Both the position numbers and the translations under genes were made by a program. A DNA stretch of 64,000 nt from Micrococcales bacterium. Lineage in GTDB: Bacteria > Actinomycetota > Actinomycetes > Actinomycetales > Cellulomonadaceae. A model generated the notes under the pieces. It worked only from the letters and a program-made list of their open reading frames with translations. It was not told the origin of the DNA and ran no database searches. Positions 47,594-58,089 of the stretch are shown piece after piece. The stretch lies in contig WRMB01000005.1 in the NCBI GenBank assembly GCA_009777345.1, forward strand, positions 1 through 64,000, read 5' to 3'. The number at the start of each line of letters is the position of its first letter. Positions within the stretch are counted from its first letter, which is position 1.

Positions 47594-47968
47594 TCACGGC
47601 ACGGCGTCCACGTCGGCCGGCAGCTCGACGACAGGGCAGTCCCGCCACAACCGTTCCAGGGCGTAGTAGGCCCGGTCCTCGGCGTGCTGGACGTGGACGA
47701 CGATATCGCCGAAGTCCAGCAGCACCCACCGGGCCTGAGTCTGGCCCTCGCGCCGCACGGGCTGGGCCCCGAGGGCGTGCAGCGCTTCTTCGACGGCGTC
47801 GACGACAGCACCGACCTGGCGCTCGTTGCCGGCTGAGGCGATGAGGAAGACGTCGGTGAGCACCAGCTGGCCGGACACGTCCAGGGCGACCAGGCCCTCG
47901 GCCTTCCGGTCGGCTGCGGCACGCGCTGCCGCGACGGTCAGCTCGACCGCGCGTCGTGAGGCTGTCAC
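47594..47968 (-). CDS. rsfS: Ribosome silencing factor
   Basis: ADRKAEGLVALDVSGQLVLTDVFLIASAGNERQVGAVVDAVEEAL...WVLLDFGDIVVHVQHAEDRAYYALERLW. Confidence 0.94.
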   Translation of the reverse strand: MTASRRAVELTVAAARAAADRKAEGLVALDVSGQLVLTDVFLIASAGNERQVGAVVDAVEEALHALGAQPVRREGQTQARWVLLDFGDIVVHVQHAEDRAYYALERLWRDCPVVELPADVDAVP

Positions 47969-49038
47969 CGGACCGCTACCGCCCCTGTCGCCGTGGTCTG
48001 CGGCCCAGAGAGAGCACCCTCGGCTTCGAGGGCGCTCCCGTTCTTGTTCAGCAGCATCCAGATGATCACGCCCAGCACGAAGGCCACGACGGCGAGCACC
48101 AGCACGTGCAGCAGCGTGTACGACCACAGGCCCTTCTTCTTCGCCGTCGGCGTCCTGGTCGTGTCGGCCTTGTCGGACTTCGCCTTCTTCCCGGGCTTCT
48201 CCGGGACGTCCTGGACGTCCGGGGCGATCGACTCCCACGGCAGCGCACCGGTCACGGGCCTGTCCTCGGCCGAGCCGTACGGCTTCAGGTCTGGCTCGTC
48301 CACGACCGGCCCCGGACGGGGCTGCGGCCGGGCCGGTGGCACCGTGGACGGCAGCGGGGCCGACAGCGGGGTGACGGCCGACGGACGCCAGCCGGCCGCG
48401 CTGGTCTGCGTCGCACCGGTCCCCGGCGGCGCCTGACCCAGCGACCCGGTGCCGAGCGGTCGGGTGAGCTGCGAGGTGGCATCGGACAGCGACCCGCCCG
48501 ACCACACCGACTCGGTGCCTCTCGGCCGCGGGTCCTGGATCGGTGCCATCCCCCGGGTGCTGTGCGGCGCCGGGCCGCTGGCCGACGGTGTGGGCCGGAC
48601 CGGACCGGTCGGCGGCGGCACCGGACCCGTCACCCGGGTCGGAGGGCCTGCTGGCGGCAGCTGCCCGGTGGTCCGGGGCGGGACCGGTCCCGTCGTGCGC
48701 CCACCGACCGGTCCCGTGCCGCGCGAGGCGACAGGACTGGTGTGCTGCGGCGGCACCGGGCCGGTCGACCGTCCCGGCGAGGACGTCTCCGCCCGGCGGC
48801 CCGGCCGCTCGGGCGGTGCCGCAGGCGGCTGCTCCTGGGTCCAAGACGGCACACGCCGGTCGTCGGCGGCCGACGAGCGCTGCCGGTAACCGTACCGGGC
48901 GGGCGGTGCGTCGGACGCCGGGGCCGACGGCGGCTCACGCCGGGTACGCCTGCTCGGCGTGTCCGGCACCATGGGCACGCCGGACGACTCGGCCCGGTCG
49001 GCCTCACGGCGGCGGCGCCGCTCCCCAGGCTGGCTCAT
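47965..49038 (-). CDS. Pro-rich single-TM hypothetical protein with TGPVPP-like repeats
   Basis: RSTGPVPPQH...TTGPVPPRTTGQLPP...VTGPVPPPTGPVRP; TM LLHVLVLAVVAFVLGVIIWML. Confidence 0.7.
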   Translation of the reverse strand: MSQPGERRRRREADRAESSGVPMVPDTPSRRTRREPPSAPASDAPPARYGYRQRSSAADDRRVPSWTQEQPPAAPPERPGRRAETSSPGRSTGPVPPQHTSPVASRGTGPVGGRTTGPVPPRTTGQLPPAGPPTRVTGPVPPPTGPVRPTPSASGPAPHSTRGMAPIQDPRPRGTESVWSGGSLSDATSQLTRPLGTGSLGQAPPGTGATQTSAAGWRPSAVTPLSAPLPSTVPPARPQPRPGPVVDEPDLKPYGSAEDRPVTGALPWESIAPDVQDVPEKPGKKAKSDKADTTRTPTAKKKGLWSYTLLHVLVLAVVAFVLGVIIWMLLNKNGSALEAEGALSGPQTTATGAVAVR

Positions 49039-49656
49039 TCAGTCCTCACGTTCTCGGTACAGCTTGTGCTTGGCGATGTACTGAACCACACCGTCGGGTA
49101 CCAGGTACCACACCGGAAGTCCCGCCCGGGCGCGTTCTCGCACATCAGTAGAGGAGATCGCCAGCGCCGGGACCTCCAGCTCCTCGACTCTACCCGTGGG
49201 CAGGCCCTCGGTGGACATCCGGTGCCCCGGCCGGGTCACGGCCACGAACCGGGCCAGCTCGAACAGCCGGTCCGCGTCCTGCCAGTGCAGGATCTGGGCG
49301 ACCGCGTCGGCACCAGAGATGAACAGCAGCTCGGCCTCCGGCCGCTGGGCCTGCAGGTCGGTCAGGGTGTCCACGGTGTAGGTGAGACCGGGCCGGTCGA
49401 CATCCACCCGGCTCACCGTGAACCGGGGGTTCGACGCGGTGGCGATGACGGTCATCAGGTACCGGTGCTCCGCGGCGGTGACGCCCGTGTCCTGCTTGAA
49501 CGACGGCTGGCCGGTGGGCACGAACACGACCTCGTCCAGGTCGAACCGGGCCGCGACCTCGCTGGCCGCGACCAGGTGCCCGTGGTGGACGGGGTCGAAG
49601 GTGCCGCCCATCACCCCCAGCCGGGAAGGGCGGGGCGGGGCCGTGGTGCCGGTCAC
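49039..49656 (-). CDS. nadD: Nicotinate-nucleotide adenylyltransferase
   Basis: [42 protein letters not shown]. Confidence 0.95.
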   Translation of the reverse strand: MTGTTAPPRPSRLGVMGGTFDPVHHGHLVAASEVAARFDLDEVVFVPTGQPSFKQDTGVTAAEHRYLMTVIATASNPRFTVSRVDVDRPGLTYTVDTLTDLQAQRPEAELLFISGADAVAQILHWQDADRLFELARFVAVTRPGHRMSTEGLPTGRVEELEVPALAISSTDVRERARAGLPVWYLVPDGVVQYIAKHKLYRERED

Positions 49657-49689
49657 GGGAGAACCGTCCCAGACGGGCGGGCAGACTGG

Positions 49690-50982
49690 TCAGGTGCGGA
49701 CATGACCGTCCCCGTGGACCACCCACGTGGTGGTGGTCAGCTCGGGCAGGCCCATCGGCCCGCGGGCGTGCAGCTTCTGGGTGGAGATGCCGATCTCGGC
49801 GCCCAGGCCGAACTGGCCGCCGTCGGTGAACCGGGTCGAGGCGTTGACCATGACGGCCGCCGAGTCCACCGCCGCGACGAACCGCTCCGAGGCCCGCAGG
49901 TCGGTGGTGCAGATCGCCTCGGTGTGCCCCGAGCTCCAGGTGCGGATGTGCTCCACCGCCGCGTCCAGGTCGGGCACGACGCGCACCGCGAGGTCCAGCG
50001 ACAGATACTCGGTGGCCCAGTCCTCGTCGGTCGCGGCCACGGTCAGCGCCCCGGGCGGGGCCAGGGCCAGCGTGGCCGGGTCGCCGTGCACGGTGACGCC
50101 CGCCTCGGCCAGCGCCAGGACCGCGCCGGGCAGGAAGTCCCGGGCCACGCCCTCGTGCACCAGCAGGGTCTCCAGCGCGTTGCACACCCCGACCCGCTGG
50201 GTCTTGGAGTTCAGCAGGATCGCCAGCGCCTGCGCCAGGTCGGCCGACGCGTCGACGTACAGGTGGCAGTTGCCCACCCCGGTCTCGACGACCGGGACGA
50301 CCGCCTCGCGCACCACGGTCTGGATGAGGCTCGCCCCGCCGCGCGGCACCAGCACGTCGACCAGGCCGCGGGCCCGCATCAGCGCCACCCCGCCGTCGCG
50401 GCCCCAGGCGTCCACGGACTGCACCAGGTCCGGCGACCAGCCCTGAGCCGTCAGCGCCTGGCGCAGCGTCTCGACGATGACCGTGTTGGACGACAGCGCC
50501 GCCGACCCGCCGCGCAGCAGCACCGCGTTACCGCTCTTCAGGGCCAGGCCCGCGGCGTCCACGGTGACGTTGGGCCGGGCCTCGTAGATCATCGCGACGA
50601 CGCCCATCGGCACCCGCACCTGGCGCAGCCGCAGCCCGTTCGGCAGCGTCGACCCCCGCACCACCTCCCCCACCGGGTCGGGCAGCCCGGCCAGCTCGCG
50701 CAGAGCGTCGGCGATCGCGCCGATCCGGGCCTCGGTGAGCGCCAGCCGGTCCGCCAGCCCGGCGGACATCCCCTCGGCCCGGCCCCGCTCCAGGTCCTGG
50801 GCGTTGGCAGCCAGGATCGGAGCAGTCGCGGCCACCAGAGCGTCGGCCAGCGCCACCAGCAGGGCGTCCTTGCTGGCCCGGGTGGCGGTCGCCAACGACC
50901 GGGCGGCGGTCTTGGCGCGGCGCGCCATGTCCTCGACGGCCAGCCGCGCTTCCGAGGGCCCCGGCGTAGGTGTGGCGTCCAT
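49690..50982 (-). CDS. proA: Glutamate-5-semialdehyde dehydrogenase
   Basis: [43 protein letters not shown]. Confidence 0.95.
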   Translation of the reverse strand: MDATPTPGPSEARLAVEDMARRAKTAARSLATATRASKDALLVALADALVAATAPILAANAQDLERGRAEGMSAGLADRLALTEARIGAIADALRELAGLPDPVGEVVRGSTLPNGLRLRQVRVPMGVVAMIYEARPNVTVDAAGLALKSGNAVLLRGGSAALSSNTVIVETLRQALTAQGWSPDLVQSVDAWGRDGGVALMRARGLVDVLVPRGGASLIQTVVREAVVPVVETGVGNCHLYVDASADLAQALAILLNSKTQRVGVCNALETLLVHEGVARDFLPGAVLALAEAGVTVHGDPATLALAPPGALTVAATDEDWATEYLSLDLAVRVVPDLDAAVEHIRTWSSGHTEAICTTDLRASERFVAAVDSAAVMVNASTRFTDGGQFGLGAEIGISTQKLHARGPMGLPELTTTTWVVHGDGHVRT

Positions 50983-51098
50983 GAGGCCAGACTAGCCTTC
51001 CGACGGGTCCGGCTCGTGGGTATGTGCACCCTCCCCACCGCTACTCCACGCGACTGCGTCGCGCGGAGCCTCTCGCGGCGTGGGCCCAGGGCCCACCT

Positions 51099-51142
51099 TG
51101 TGTACCGACAGCCCCGACCCTGTGTACAGACAGCCCCGACCC
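51099..51142. repeat. 22-bp tandem repeat, two copies, in the proB-proA gap
   Basis: tgtgtaccgacagccccgaccc / tgtgtacagacagccccgaccc. Confidence 0.75.
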
Positions 51143-51146
51143 GGGA

Positions 51147-52289
51147 TCAGGCGTGGACGCCACGTGAACGGACCAGCACCAGGTCGTCGCGGTGCACCAG
51201 CTCCCGGTCGTACCCGGCGCCCAGCTCCGCGGCCAGGTCGGCGGTCTGGCGGCCCAGCAGGGCGGGCACCTCGGCGGCGTCGTAGGCGACCAGCCCACGG
51301 GCCACGACCACGCCGTCCGGACCGACGATCTCCACCGGGTCGCCCGCGGAGAACCGCCCGGAGACCCCGACGACACCGGCTGGCAGCAACGACGTGCCCC
51401 GGTCGCGCACCGCCCGCACCGCCCCGGCGTCCACCACCAGGCGGCCGCGCACCCGGGCGGCGTGCGCCAGCCACAGCCGACGCACCGACGCCCGACGCCC
51501 GGTCGCGGCGAACCAGGTACCCACGTCCGCCCCTTCCAGCCCGTCCCTGGCCTTGGCCGCGCTGGTCAGCAGCACGGGTATACCCGATCCGGTGGCGATG
51601 GCCACCGAGTCGAGCTTGGTGACCATCCCACCGGTGCCCACGGCCGAGCCGCGCCGCGACACGTCGATACCAGCCACGTCCTCGGGCCCCAGCACCAGCG
51701 GCACCCGGACGCTGCCGGGCCGTCCCGGCGGGCCGGTGTAGAGGGCGTCCACGTCGGTGAGCAGCACCAGCGCGTCCGCGCGGACCAGGTGCGAGACCAG
51801 CGCGGCCAGCCGGTCGTTGTCGCCGAACCGGATCTCCTCGGTCGCCACTACGTCGTTCTCGTTGACCACCGGGACGACGCCCAGCGCCAGCAGCTGGGTC
51901 AGGGCCCGGCTGGCGTTGCGGTAGTGGGCGCGGCGCATGGCGTCGTCGGCGGTCAGCAGCACCTGGCCGACGCGCAGGTCGTGCCGGGCGAAGGCCTCGG
52001 CCCACTGCGCGACCAGCAGCCCCTGCCCCACCGACGCCGCCGCCTGCGCGGTCGCCAGGTCGCGCGGCCGGGCAGGCAGGCCCAGCGGTCCCAGCGCCGC
52101 GGCAATAGCCCCCGAGGAGACCAGCACCACCTCCTGGCCCGCGGCCCGGCGTTCGGCCAGCACGTCGGCCAGTGCGGCCAGCCGCGGCGGGTCGAGGTGA
52201 CCGTGCCCGTCGGTGAGCGACGACGAGCCCACCTTCACCACGATCCGCTGGGCCGCCGACAGCAACGACCGGTTGGCCAGGGCGCTCAC
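51147..52289 (-). CDS. proB: Glutamate 5-kinase
   Basis: RIVVKVGSSSLTDGHGHLD...VVLVSSGAIAAAL...VVPVVNENDVVATEEIRFGDNDRLAALVS; C-terminal PUA domain. Confidence 0.95.
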   Translation of the reverse strand: MSALANRSLLSAAQRIVVKVGSSSLTDGHGHLDPPRLAALADVLAERRAAGQEVVLVSSGAIAAALGPLGLPARPRDLATAQAAASVGQGLLVAQWAEAFARHDLRVGQVLLTADDAMRRAHYRNASRALTQLLALGVVPVVNENDVVATEEIRFGDNDRLAALVSHLVRADALVLLTDVDALYTGPPGRPGSVRVPLVLGPEDVAGIDVSRRGSAVGTGGMVTKLDSVAIATGSGIPVLLTSAAKARDGLEGADVGTWFAATGRRASVRRLWLAHAARVRGRLVVDAGAVRAVRDRGTSLLPAGVVGVSGRFSAGDPVEIVGPDGVVVARGLVAYDAAEVPALLGRQTADLAAELGAGYDRELVHRDDLVLVRSRGVHA

Positions 52290-52328
52290 CGGTCCGTCCT
52301 CACTGGTCCGTCCTCATGCTGCATCTTC

Positions 52329-53855
52329 TCAGGAGGCGTCGGCCTCGTCCGGGTCGGTCCACACGCCCTGGTCGCGTTCGGCGGCCAGCTCGGCCCGGGC
52401 GGCGGCCTTGGCGTCCATGCGGTCCAGGTGGGCGCGACGGCGGTCCTGACGGCTGGGTCGGGTGCGGGAGTCCAGCCGCGGGTCGGTGCCGCGGGCGCCG
52501 AGCAGCTCGGCCCCGGTGGTCAGGGTGGGTTCCCAGTCGAAGACGACCGCGTCGTCGTCGGGGCCGATCCGGACCTCGTCCCCCGCCACGGCCCCGGCCG
52601 CGAGCAGCGCGTCCTCGATGCCGAGCCGGGCCAGCCGGTCGGCCAGGTAGCCGACGGCCTCGTCGTTGGCGAAGTCGGTCTGCCGCACCCAGCGCTCGGG
52701 CTTGTCGCCGCGCACCTGGAACCACAGCACCGTGCCCTGCTGGCGCCGGGTCACGGTGAAGCCCTGGTCGTCTACGGCCCGGGGTCGCAGCACGACGCGG
52801 GTCGGTTCGGGGACGGGTTCGGCGGCCCGGGCCGCCACCACGTGCTCGGCCAGGGCGAAGGTCAGGGCGCGCAGCCCGGTGTGGGCGACGGCGGACACCG
52901 CGAATACCGGCAGCCCGCGGCCTTCCAGGTCGGCGCGCACCAGCTCGGCCAGCTCGGCCGCCTCGGGCACGTCCACCTTGTTCAGCACCACCACCCGGGG
53001 GCGCTCGGACATCGGGGTGCGACCCCAGCGTTCGTCCAGGTCAGCCGAATAGGCAGCTAGCTCCGCTTCGATGGTGTCGAAGTCGGTCAGCGGGTCGCGG
53101 CCCGGTTCCAGCGTCGCGCAGTCCAGCACGTGCACCAGCACCGCACAGCGTTCGACGTGCCGCAGGAACTCCAGGCCCAGCCCCTTGCCCTGCGAGGCGC
53201 CCGGGATCAGGCCCGGCACGTCGGCGACCGTATACCGGGCCGACCCGGCCTGGACCACGCCGAGGTTCGGCACCAGCGTCGTGAACGGGTAGTCGGCGAT
53301 CTTCGGCCGGGCCGCCGACATGGCGGCGACCAGGCTGGACTTGCCCGCGCTGGGGAACCCGACCAGCGCCACGTCCGCGACGGTCTTCAGTTCCAGCACC
53401 ACGTCCACGGCCTGGCCCGGTTCGCCGAGCAGCGCGAACCCCGGCGCACGACGGCGCGGCGAGGCCAGCGCCGCGTTGCCCAGCCCGCCCCGACCGCCGA
53501 CCGCGACCACGTGCCGCGCCCCCGGCCCGACCAGGTCGACCAGCACCGTCCCGTCGGGTGCGAGCACCACGGTGCCGTCCGGGACCGGCAGCTCCAGGTC
53601 GTCCGCCGACGCCCCGGACCGGTTGTCACCCATCCCCTGGGTGCCGGACGCGGCCTTGCGGTGCGGTGCGTGGTGGTAGTCCAGCAGGGTCGTGACCCGC
53701 GGGTCCACGACCAGCACGACGGACCCGCCGTGCCCGCCGTCACCGCCGTCCGGACCGGCCAGCGGCTTGTACTTCTCCCGGCGGACCGACGCACAGCCGT
53801 GCCCGCCGTCACCGGCCGTCGCGTGCAGCACGACCCGGTCGACGAACGTCGCCAC
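52329..53855 (-). CDS. obgE: GTPase Obg
   Basis: [82 protein letters not shown]. Confidence 0.96.
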   Translation of the reverse strand: MATFVDRVVLHATAGDGGHGCASVRREKYKPLAGPDGGDGGHGGSVVLVVDPRVTTLLDYHHAPHRKAASGTQGMGDNRSGASADDLELPVPDGTVVLAPDGTVLVDLVGPGARHVVAVGGRGGLGNAALASPRRRAPGFALLGEPGQAVDVVLELKTVADVALVGFPSAGKSSLVAAMSAARPKIADYPFTTLVPNLGVVQAGSARYTVADVPGLIPGASQGKGLGLEFLRHVERCAVLVHVLDCATLEPGRDPLTDFDTIEAELAAYSADLDERWGRTPMSERPRVVVLNKVDVPEAAELAELVRADLEGRGLPVFAVSAVAHTGLRALTFALAEHVVAARAAEPVPEPTRVVLRPRAVDDQGFTVTRRQQGTVLWFQVRGDKPERWVRQTDFANDEAVGYLADRLARLGIEDALLAAGAVAGDEVRIGPDDDAVVFDWEPTLTTGAELLGARGTDPRLDSRTRPSRQDRRRAHLDRMDAKAAARAELAAERDQGVWTDPDEADAS

Positions 53856-54026
53856 GGCAGCTCCTCTCGATGACGAAAAGGGGCGCACCGGGTGGTGCAC
53901 CCCTTTGTGGCACCTCTGGGTGCCTCTCGTCAGGGCGCCCCTTCGTGGGGGACGCCCCGTCTAGCAGGACGGTCTCGTGGACCCCCTGTATCGGATGTCC
54001 GGCGCCGTCGGTACGAAGCGCGAGGC

Positions 54027-54284
54027 TCAGGCCTCGGCCACAACCACGTCGACGACCTTGCGGCCCCGGCGCGTGGCGAAGGCCACCGCACCGGCGCTCA
54101 GCGCGAACAGGGTGTCGTCCCTGCCGCGCCCTACGTTGTTACCCGGGTGGAAGTGCGTGCCACGCTGACGCACCAGGATCTCTCCCGCGCGCACCTGCTG
54201 CCCGCCGAACCGCTTGACCCCCAGCCGCTGCGCGTTGGAGTCACGACCGTTGCGCGAGGAGCTCGCGCCTTTCTTGTGTGCCAT
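54027..54284 (-). CDS. rpmA: 50S ribosomal protein L27
   Basis: [48 protein letters not shown]. Confidence 0.97.
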   Translation of the reverse strand: MAHKKGASSSRNGRDSNAQRLGVKRFGGQQVRAGEILVRQRGTHFHPGNNVGRGRDDTLFALSAGAVAFATRRGRKVVDVVVAEA

Positions 54285-54296
54285 CTGCGGGCTCCC

Positions 54297-54620
54297 TTAC
54301 GCCTTGATACCGGTGACCTTGAGCCGGGTCAGCTTCTGCCGGTGACCCTGGCGCTTGCGGTACCCAGTCTTGTTCTTGAACTTCATGATCGTGATCTTCG
54401 GGCCCTTGTCGTCCCGGACGACCTCGGCGGTGACCGAGACCTTCGCCAGGGCGGCGGCGTCCGAGGTCACCTTCTCGCCGTCGACGAGCAGCAGCGCAGG
54501 CAGCTGGACGCTGGCACCGGTCCCGGCTGCCAACCTGTCGACGACGAGCACGTCACCGACGGAGACCTTCTCCTGACGGCCGCCGGCCTTGACGATCGCG
54601 TATACCACGGGGCTGCTCAC
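54297..54620 (-). CDS. rplU: 50S ribosomal protein L21
   Basis: [26 protein letters not shown]...[20 protein letters not shown]. Confidence 0.96.
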   Translation of the reverse strand: MSSPVVYAIVKAGGRQEKVSVGDVLVVDRLAAGTGASVQLPALLLVDGEKVTSDAAALAKVSVTAEVVRDDKGPKITIMKFKNKTGYRKRQGHRQKLTRLKVTGIKA

Positions 54621-54812
54621 TTCTGCTCGGACCCTTGATTAGGGTCTGCTCGGACTTCGGACTGCTTCCACCTGCGGGCACCCAGCCCCAGTACCTGTAA
54701 GACTGCTGGTCAGACGACTGCTAGGTCTCACGACGTGGGCCACGGCTGACTGATCGCTCAGCTGCCTGACGGCGGCTCGGCGGGCACACCTGCAGTGTGC
54801 CGACCGTCAAGG

Positions 54813-57569
54813 TTACGGTTGCGCGACACCCCCGGTCAAACCCACGGCTCCAGCGGTGCCGACGGTGACCGCGGACCCGTCGGTCTCCTGCCCAGCGGTC
54901 TCCGGCTCGGCGGTCGGCGCCTCGGCAGGCGCGGACCCGACCACCTGGGCATCGTCGCTCGGCTCGACGGGCTGGGCGTCAGCGGGCGTGTCGTCGCTGT
55001 CCGTCGCCGCCGCACCGCCGTCCGGCACCGCGTCGTCCGACGCGTTCTCGGGCTGCTGCTCGTGGGCCTGGGCTGCGGCCGCCGCGATCGTCGCGAGCTT
55101 CGCCTTGACCGCCTCGCGCGCCTCGGGCAGCACCGGGACCGGCGTGTCGACAGAGCCCCGACGCCGGTGCTTGCGCCTGGCCGAAGGCTCGTCCGCCAGG
55201 GCCGGTTCGGGCCGCGCGGCCCCCACCGGTTCGCTGTGCACGAGGAAGCCCCGGCCGTGGCAGTGCTCGCAGGTCTCCGAGAATGCCTCGACCAGGCCCT
55301 GACCCACCCGTTTGCGGGTGAGCTGGACCAGGCCCAGCGACGTCACCTCGGCCACCTGGTGCTTGGTCCGGTCCCGGCCCAGCGCCTCGACCAGCCGCCG
55401 CAGCACCAGGTCCCGGTTGGACTCCAGGACCATGTCGATGAAGTCCACGACGATCATCCCGCCGATATCGCGCAGCCTCAGCTGCCGCACGATCTCCTCG
55501 GCGGCCTCCAGGTTGTTGCGCGTCACCGTCTCTTCCAGGGTGCCGCCCGACCCGGTGAACTTGCCGGTGTTGACGTCGATGACGGTCATCGCCTCGGTCC
55601 GGTCGACGATCAGCGAACCGCCCGAGGGCAGCCAGACCTTGCGGTCCATCCCCTTGGCCAGCTGTTCGTCGATCCGGTACCTGGCGAACACCTCGGTGGG
55701 CCCGGTCCACCGGGTGACCTTCTCGGACAGGTCCGGGGCCAGCTCGGCGACGTAGCCGGAGATGGTCGTCCACGCCTGGTCGCCGGAGACGACCAGACCG
55801 GTGAAGTCGTCGTTGAACACGTCGCGGACCACCCGGATCGCCAGGTCCGGCTCCCCCTGGAGCAGCGCCGGGGCGGCGGCGGTGCGCGACTTGGTCTCGA
55901 TGGCGTCCCACTGGGCCTGCAGCCGTGCGATGTCGGCGGCCAGCTCGGCCTCGGTGGCTCCCTCGGCGGCGGTGCGCACGATGACGCCCGCCGCGTCCGG
56001 GACGATGGTGCGCAGCACCTTCTTCAGCCGGTTGCGCTCCGCGTCGGGCAGCTTGTGGCTGATCCCGGTCATCCCGCCGCGGGGCACCAGCACCAGGTAC
56101 CGTCCGGCCAGGGTGACCTGCGAGGTCAGCCGGGCGCCCTTGTGCCCGATCGGGTCCTTGGTGACCTGCACCAGCACCGTGTCGCCGGACTTCAGGGCCT
56201 GCTCGATCCGGCGCGGCTGGCCGTCGAGGCCCGCGGCGTCCCAGTTCACCTCGCCCGCGTACAGCACGGCGTTGCGGCCCTTGCCGACGTCGACAAAGGC
56301 CGCCTCCATGCTGGGCAGCACGTTCTGCACCCGGCCCAGGTAGACGTTGCCGACCATCGACGACTGCGTCTGGTCGGAGACGTAGTGCTCGACGAGCACC
56401 CCGTCCTCCAGCACCGCGACCTGGGTCCGGCCGTCGCGCTCGCGCACCACCATCTGGCGTTCCACCGACTCGCGCCGGGCCAGGAACTCCGCCTCGGTGA
56501 TGATCTGACGGCGACGGCCCGACTCGCGCCCGTCGCGCCGCCGCTGCCGCTTGGCCTCCAGCCGGGTGGACCCGCGCAGCGCGGTGACCTCGTCACCGCG
56601 CGACTCGCCCGCACCGTCGCCGCGCGAACCGCGCCGCCGACGACGACGACGGCTGCTGCCGCTGCCGGAGCTCTCCTCGCTGGCAGCGTCGTCCGGCTGG
56701 GCCGGTTCGGACGGTGCGGTCTCACCCGTCTGGGACTCCTCGGAGTCCGGGGCGTCGTCCGGCCGGTCGGTGCGTGACCGACGACCCCGCCGCCGCCGCC
56801 GACGACGGCCAGGCTCGGACTTCGACTCGTCCTCGCCGTCCGTCGTCTCTTGCGCAGCCGTCTCCGGCTCGTCCGCAGCCTCTGGTGCCTCGGGGGTCGC
56901 CTCTGAAGACGCCGCGGTCCGCCGCCGTCGGCCACGGGTCGGGGCTGGTCCTGGCTGGTCGGGTGCCATGGCCGCAGCGCTCTCCCCCTGGCCTTCGGCA
57001 GTACCAGCCGTCGCGGAGTCCGTCTCGTCCCGTGCCGACCGGGTCGCCTCGGAGATCGCCTCGGGCGATCCCGCCTGCGACTGGACCCGACGGCGCCGCG
57101 GTCGCTGGGACAGGTCCGGGGCCTGGAACAGCACAGCAGTCGACGCGTGCCGCAGCCGTTCGTCCGACGCGCTGAGCACCGGCGCGGCACGCAGCTCGGC
57201 GAGCTCGGCCAGGACGTCGAGCGGCGGCGTGGCCGTCGCCGGGGCCGGGTCGGCGGGCACCGCGGGTGTCATCACGGCCCGGGTAGCCCGCCGGGAGCGT
57301 CGCCTGGGGTGCCGTGGTGGCTCAGCAGCCTGTTCCGCGGCCTGCTGTTCCGTGGCCTGGTCGGCCTCCGGCACCGCGGGTTCCGCAGCGGCGGTCCGGT
57401 CCGGGTGAGACGGGTCCTGGCCAGAACCGTCGGCGGCGGCCTGTGCCGCCGTCTCGTCGGTCGCGGGCGCGTCCGGGGGGGTCGTTCCTTCGAGAGCCGT
57501 TTCCTCAGGGGCCACTTCCTCAGAGGCCACTTCCTCAGGGGTAACTTCATCAGATGTCACAGTGCGCAC
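54813..57569 (-). CDS. rne: Ribonuclease E/G
   Basis: VGNVYLGRVQNVLPSMEAAFVDVGKGRNAVLYAGEV...RNNLEAAEEIVRQLRLRDIGGMIVVDFIDM...CEHCHGRGF. Confidence 0.94.
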   Translation of the reverse strand: MRTVTSDEVTPEEVASEEVAPEETALEGTTPPDAPATDETAAQAAADGSGQDPSHPDRTAAAEPAVPEADQATEQQAAEQAAEPPRHPRRRSRRATRAVMTPAVPADPAPATATPPLDVLAELAELRAAPVLSASDERLRHASTAVLFQAPDLSQRPRRRRVQSQAGSPEAISEATRSARDETDSATAGTAEGQGESAAAMAPDQPGPAPTRGRRRRTAASSEATPEAPEAADEPETAAQETTDGEDESKSEPGRRRRRRRGRRSRTDRPDDAPDSEESQTGETAPSEPAQPDDAASEESSGSGSSRRRRRRRGSRGDGAGESRGDEVTALRGSTRLEAKRQRRRDGRESGRRRQIITEAEFLARRESVERQMVVRERDGRTQVAVLEDGVLVEHYVSDQTQSSMVGNVYLGRVQNVLPSMEAAFVDVGKGRNAVLYAGEVNWDAAGLDGQPRRIEQALKSGDTVLVQVTKDPIGHKGARLTSQVTLAGRYLVLVPRGGMTGISHKLPDAERNRLKKVLRTIVPDAAGVIVRTAAEGATEAELAADIARLQAQWDAIETKSRTAAAPALLQGEPDLAIRVVRDVFNDDFTGLVVSGDQAWTTISGYVAELAPDLSEKVTRWTGPTEVFARYRIDEQLAKGMDRKVWLPSGGSLIVDRTEAMTVIDVNTGKFTGSGGTLEETVTRNNLEAAEEIVRQLRLRDIGGMIVVDFIDMVLESNRDLVLRRLVEALGRDRTKHQVAEVTSLGLVQLTRKRVGQGLVEAFSETCEHCHGRGFLVHSEPVGAARPEPALADEPSARRKHRRRGSVDTPVPVLPEAREAVKAKLATIAAAAAQAHEQQPENASDDAVPDGGAAATDSDDTPADAQPVEPSDDAQVVGSAPAEAPTAEPETAGQETDGSAVTVGTAGAVGLTGGVAQP

Positions 57570-58089
57570 TCCTGCACGCCAGAACTACCGGCCCACACGT
57601 ACCGGTATTTCCGTCGGTCGTTCGGTCGTCACCGCCACGTCGGCGGGCAGTGACGGAAGTCGTCAGGCACAGGCCGCGGTGCCGGTCGGCGGTACCGTCA
57701 CCAGCCCGGCTGACCTGGCCGCACCTGGGTGCGACCTGGTTCGGGCGGCGACCGGCGATCTCGCTGCGCGGCACCTGCTGGCCCTTGGCGGACCGGTCGG
57801 CGTGGTCGACCGGATCCGCCGGTCAGTATCTCATACCAGCCCGGCGGGGCACGAGTCGGGTGTCGCCGCACGAAACCGCTCGCGACCTTGGCGTTCGCCC
57901 CGAGCCTGCGACCTGCCACGATGCGCACGCCATGTCAGAACTCGGGACGAAGGTCCCCTAAGGACCCAACCTGCGACCCTAGATTTCCCCTGTGCGACCA
58001 GGGCTCTGGCGCCCCTGCCTCGGCAGGCGTCAGGGCTGACGGGAGCACATGTCGCCCAAGTCAACGCCTCGTAGACCACGGAGAACCGC

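Noticed and set aside
47956-51285. 1109-aa plus-strand ORF
   Set aside because: Antisense to rsfS, nadD and proA, which have clear family motifs; no recognisable domains
54795-56777. 660-aa plus-strand ORF
   Set aside because: Antisense to RNase E/G; shadow ORF
57490-57550. 18-bp-like tandem repeats near the start of RNase E/G
   Set aside because: Coding repeats for an acidic EEVASEEVAPEE N-terminal region; common low-complexity extension
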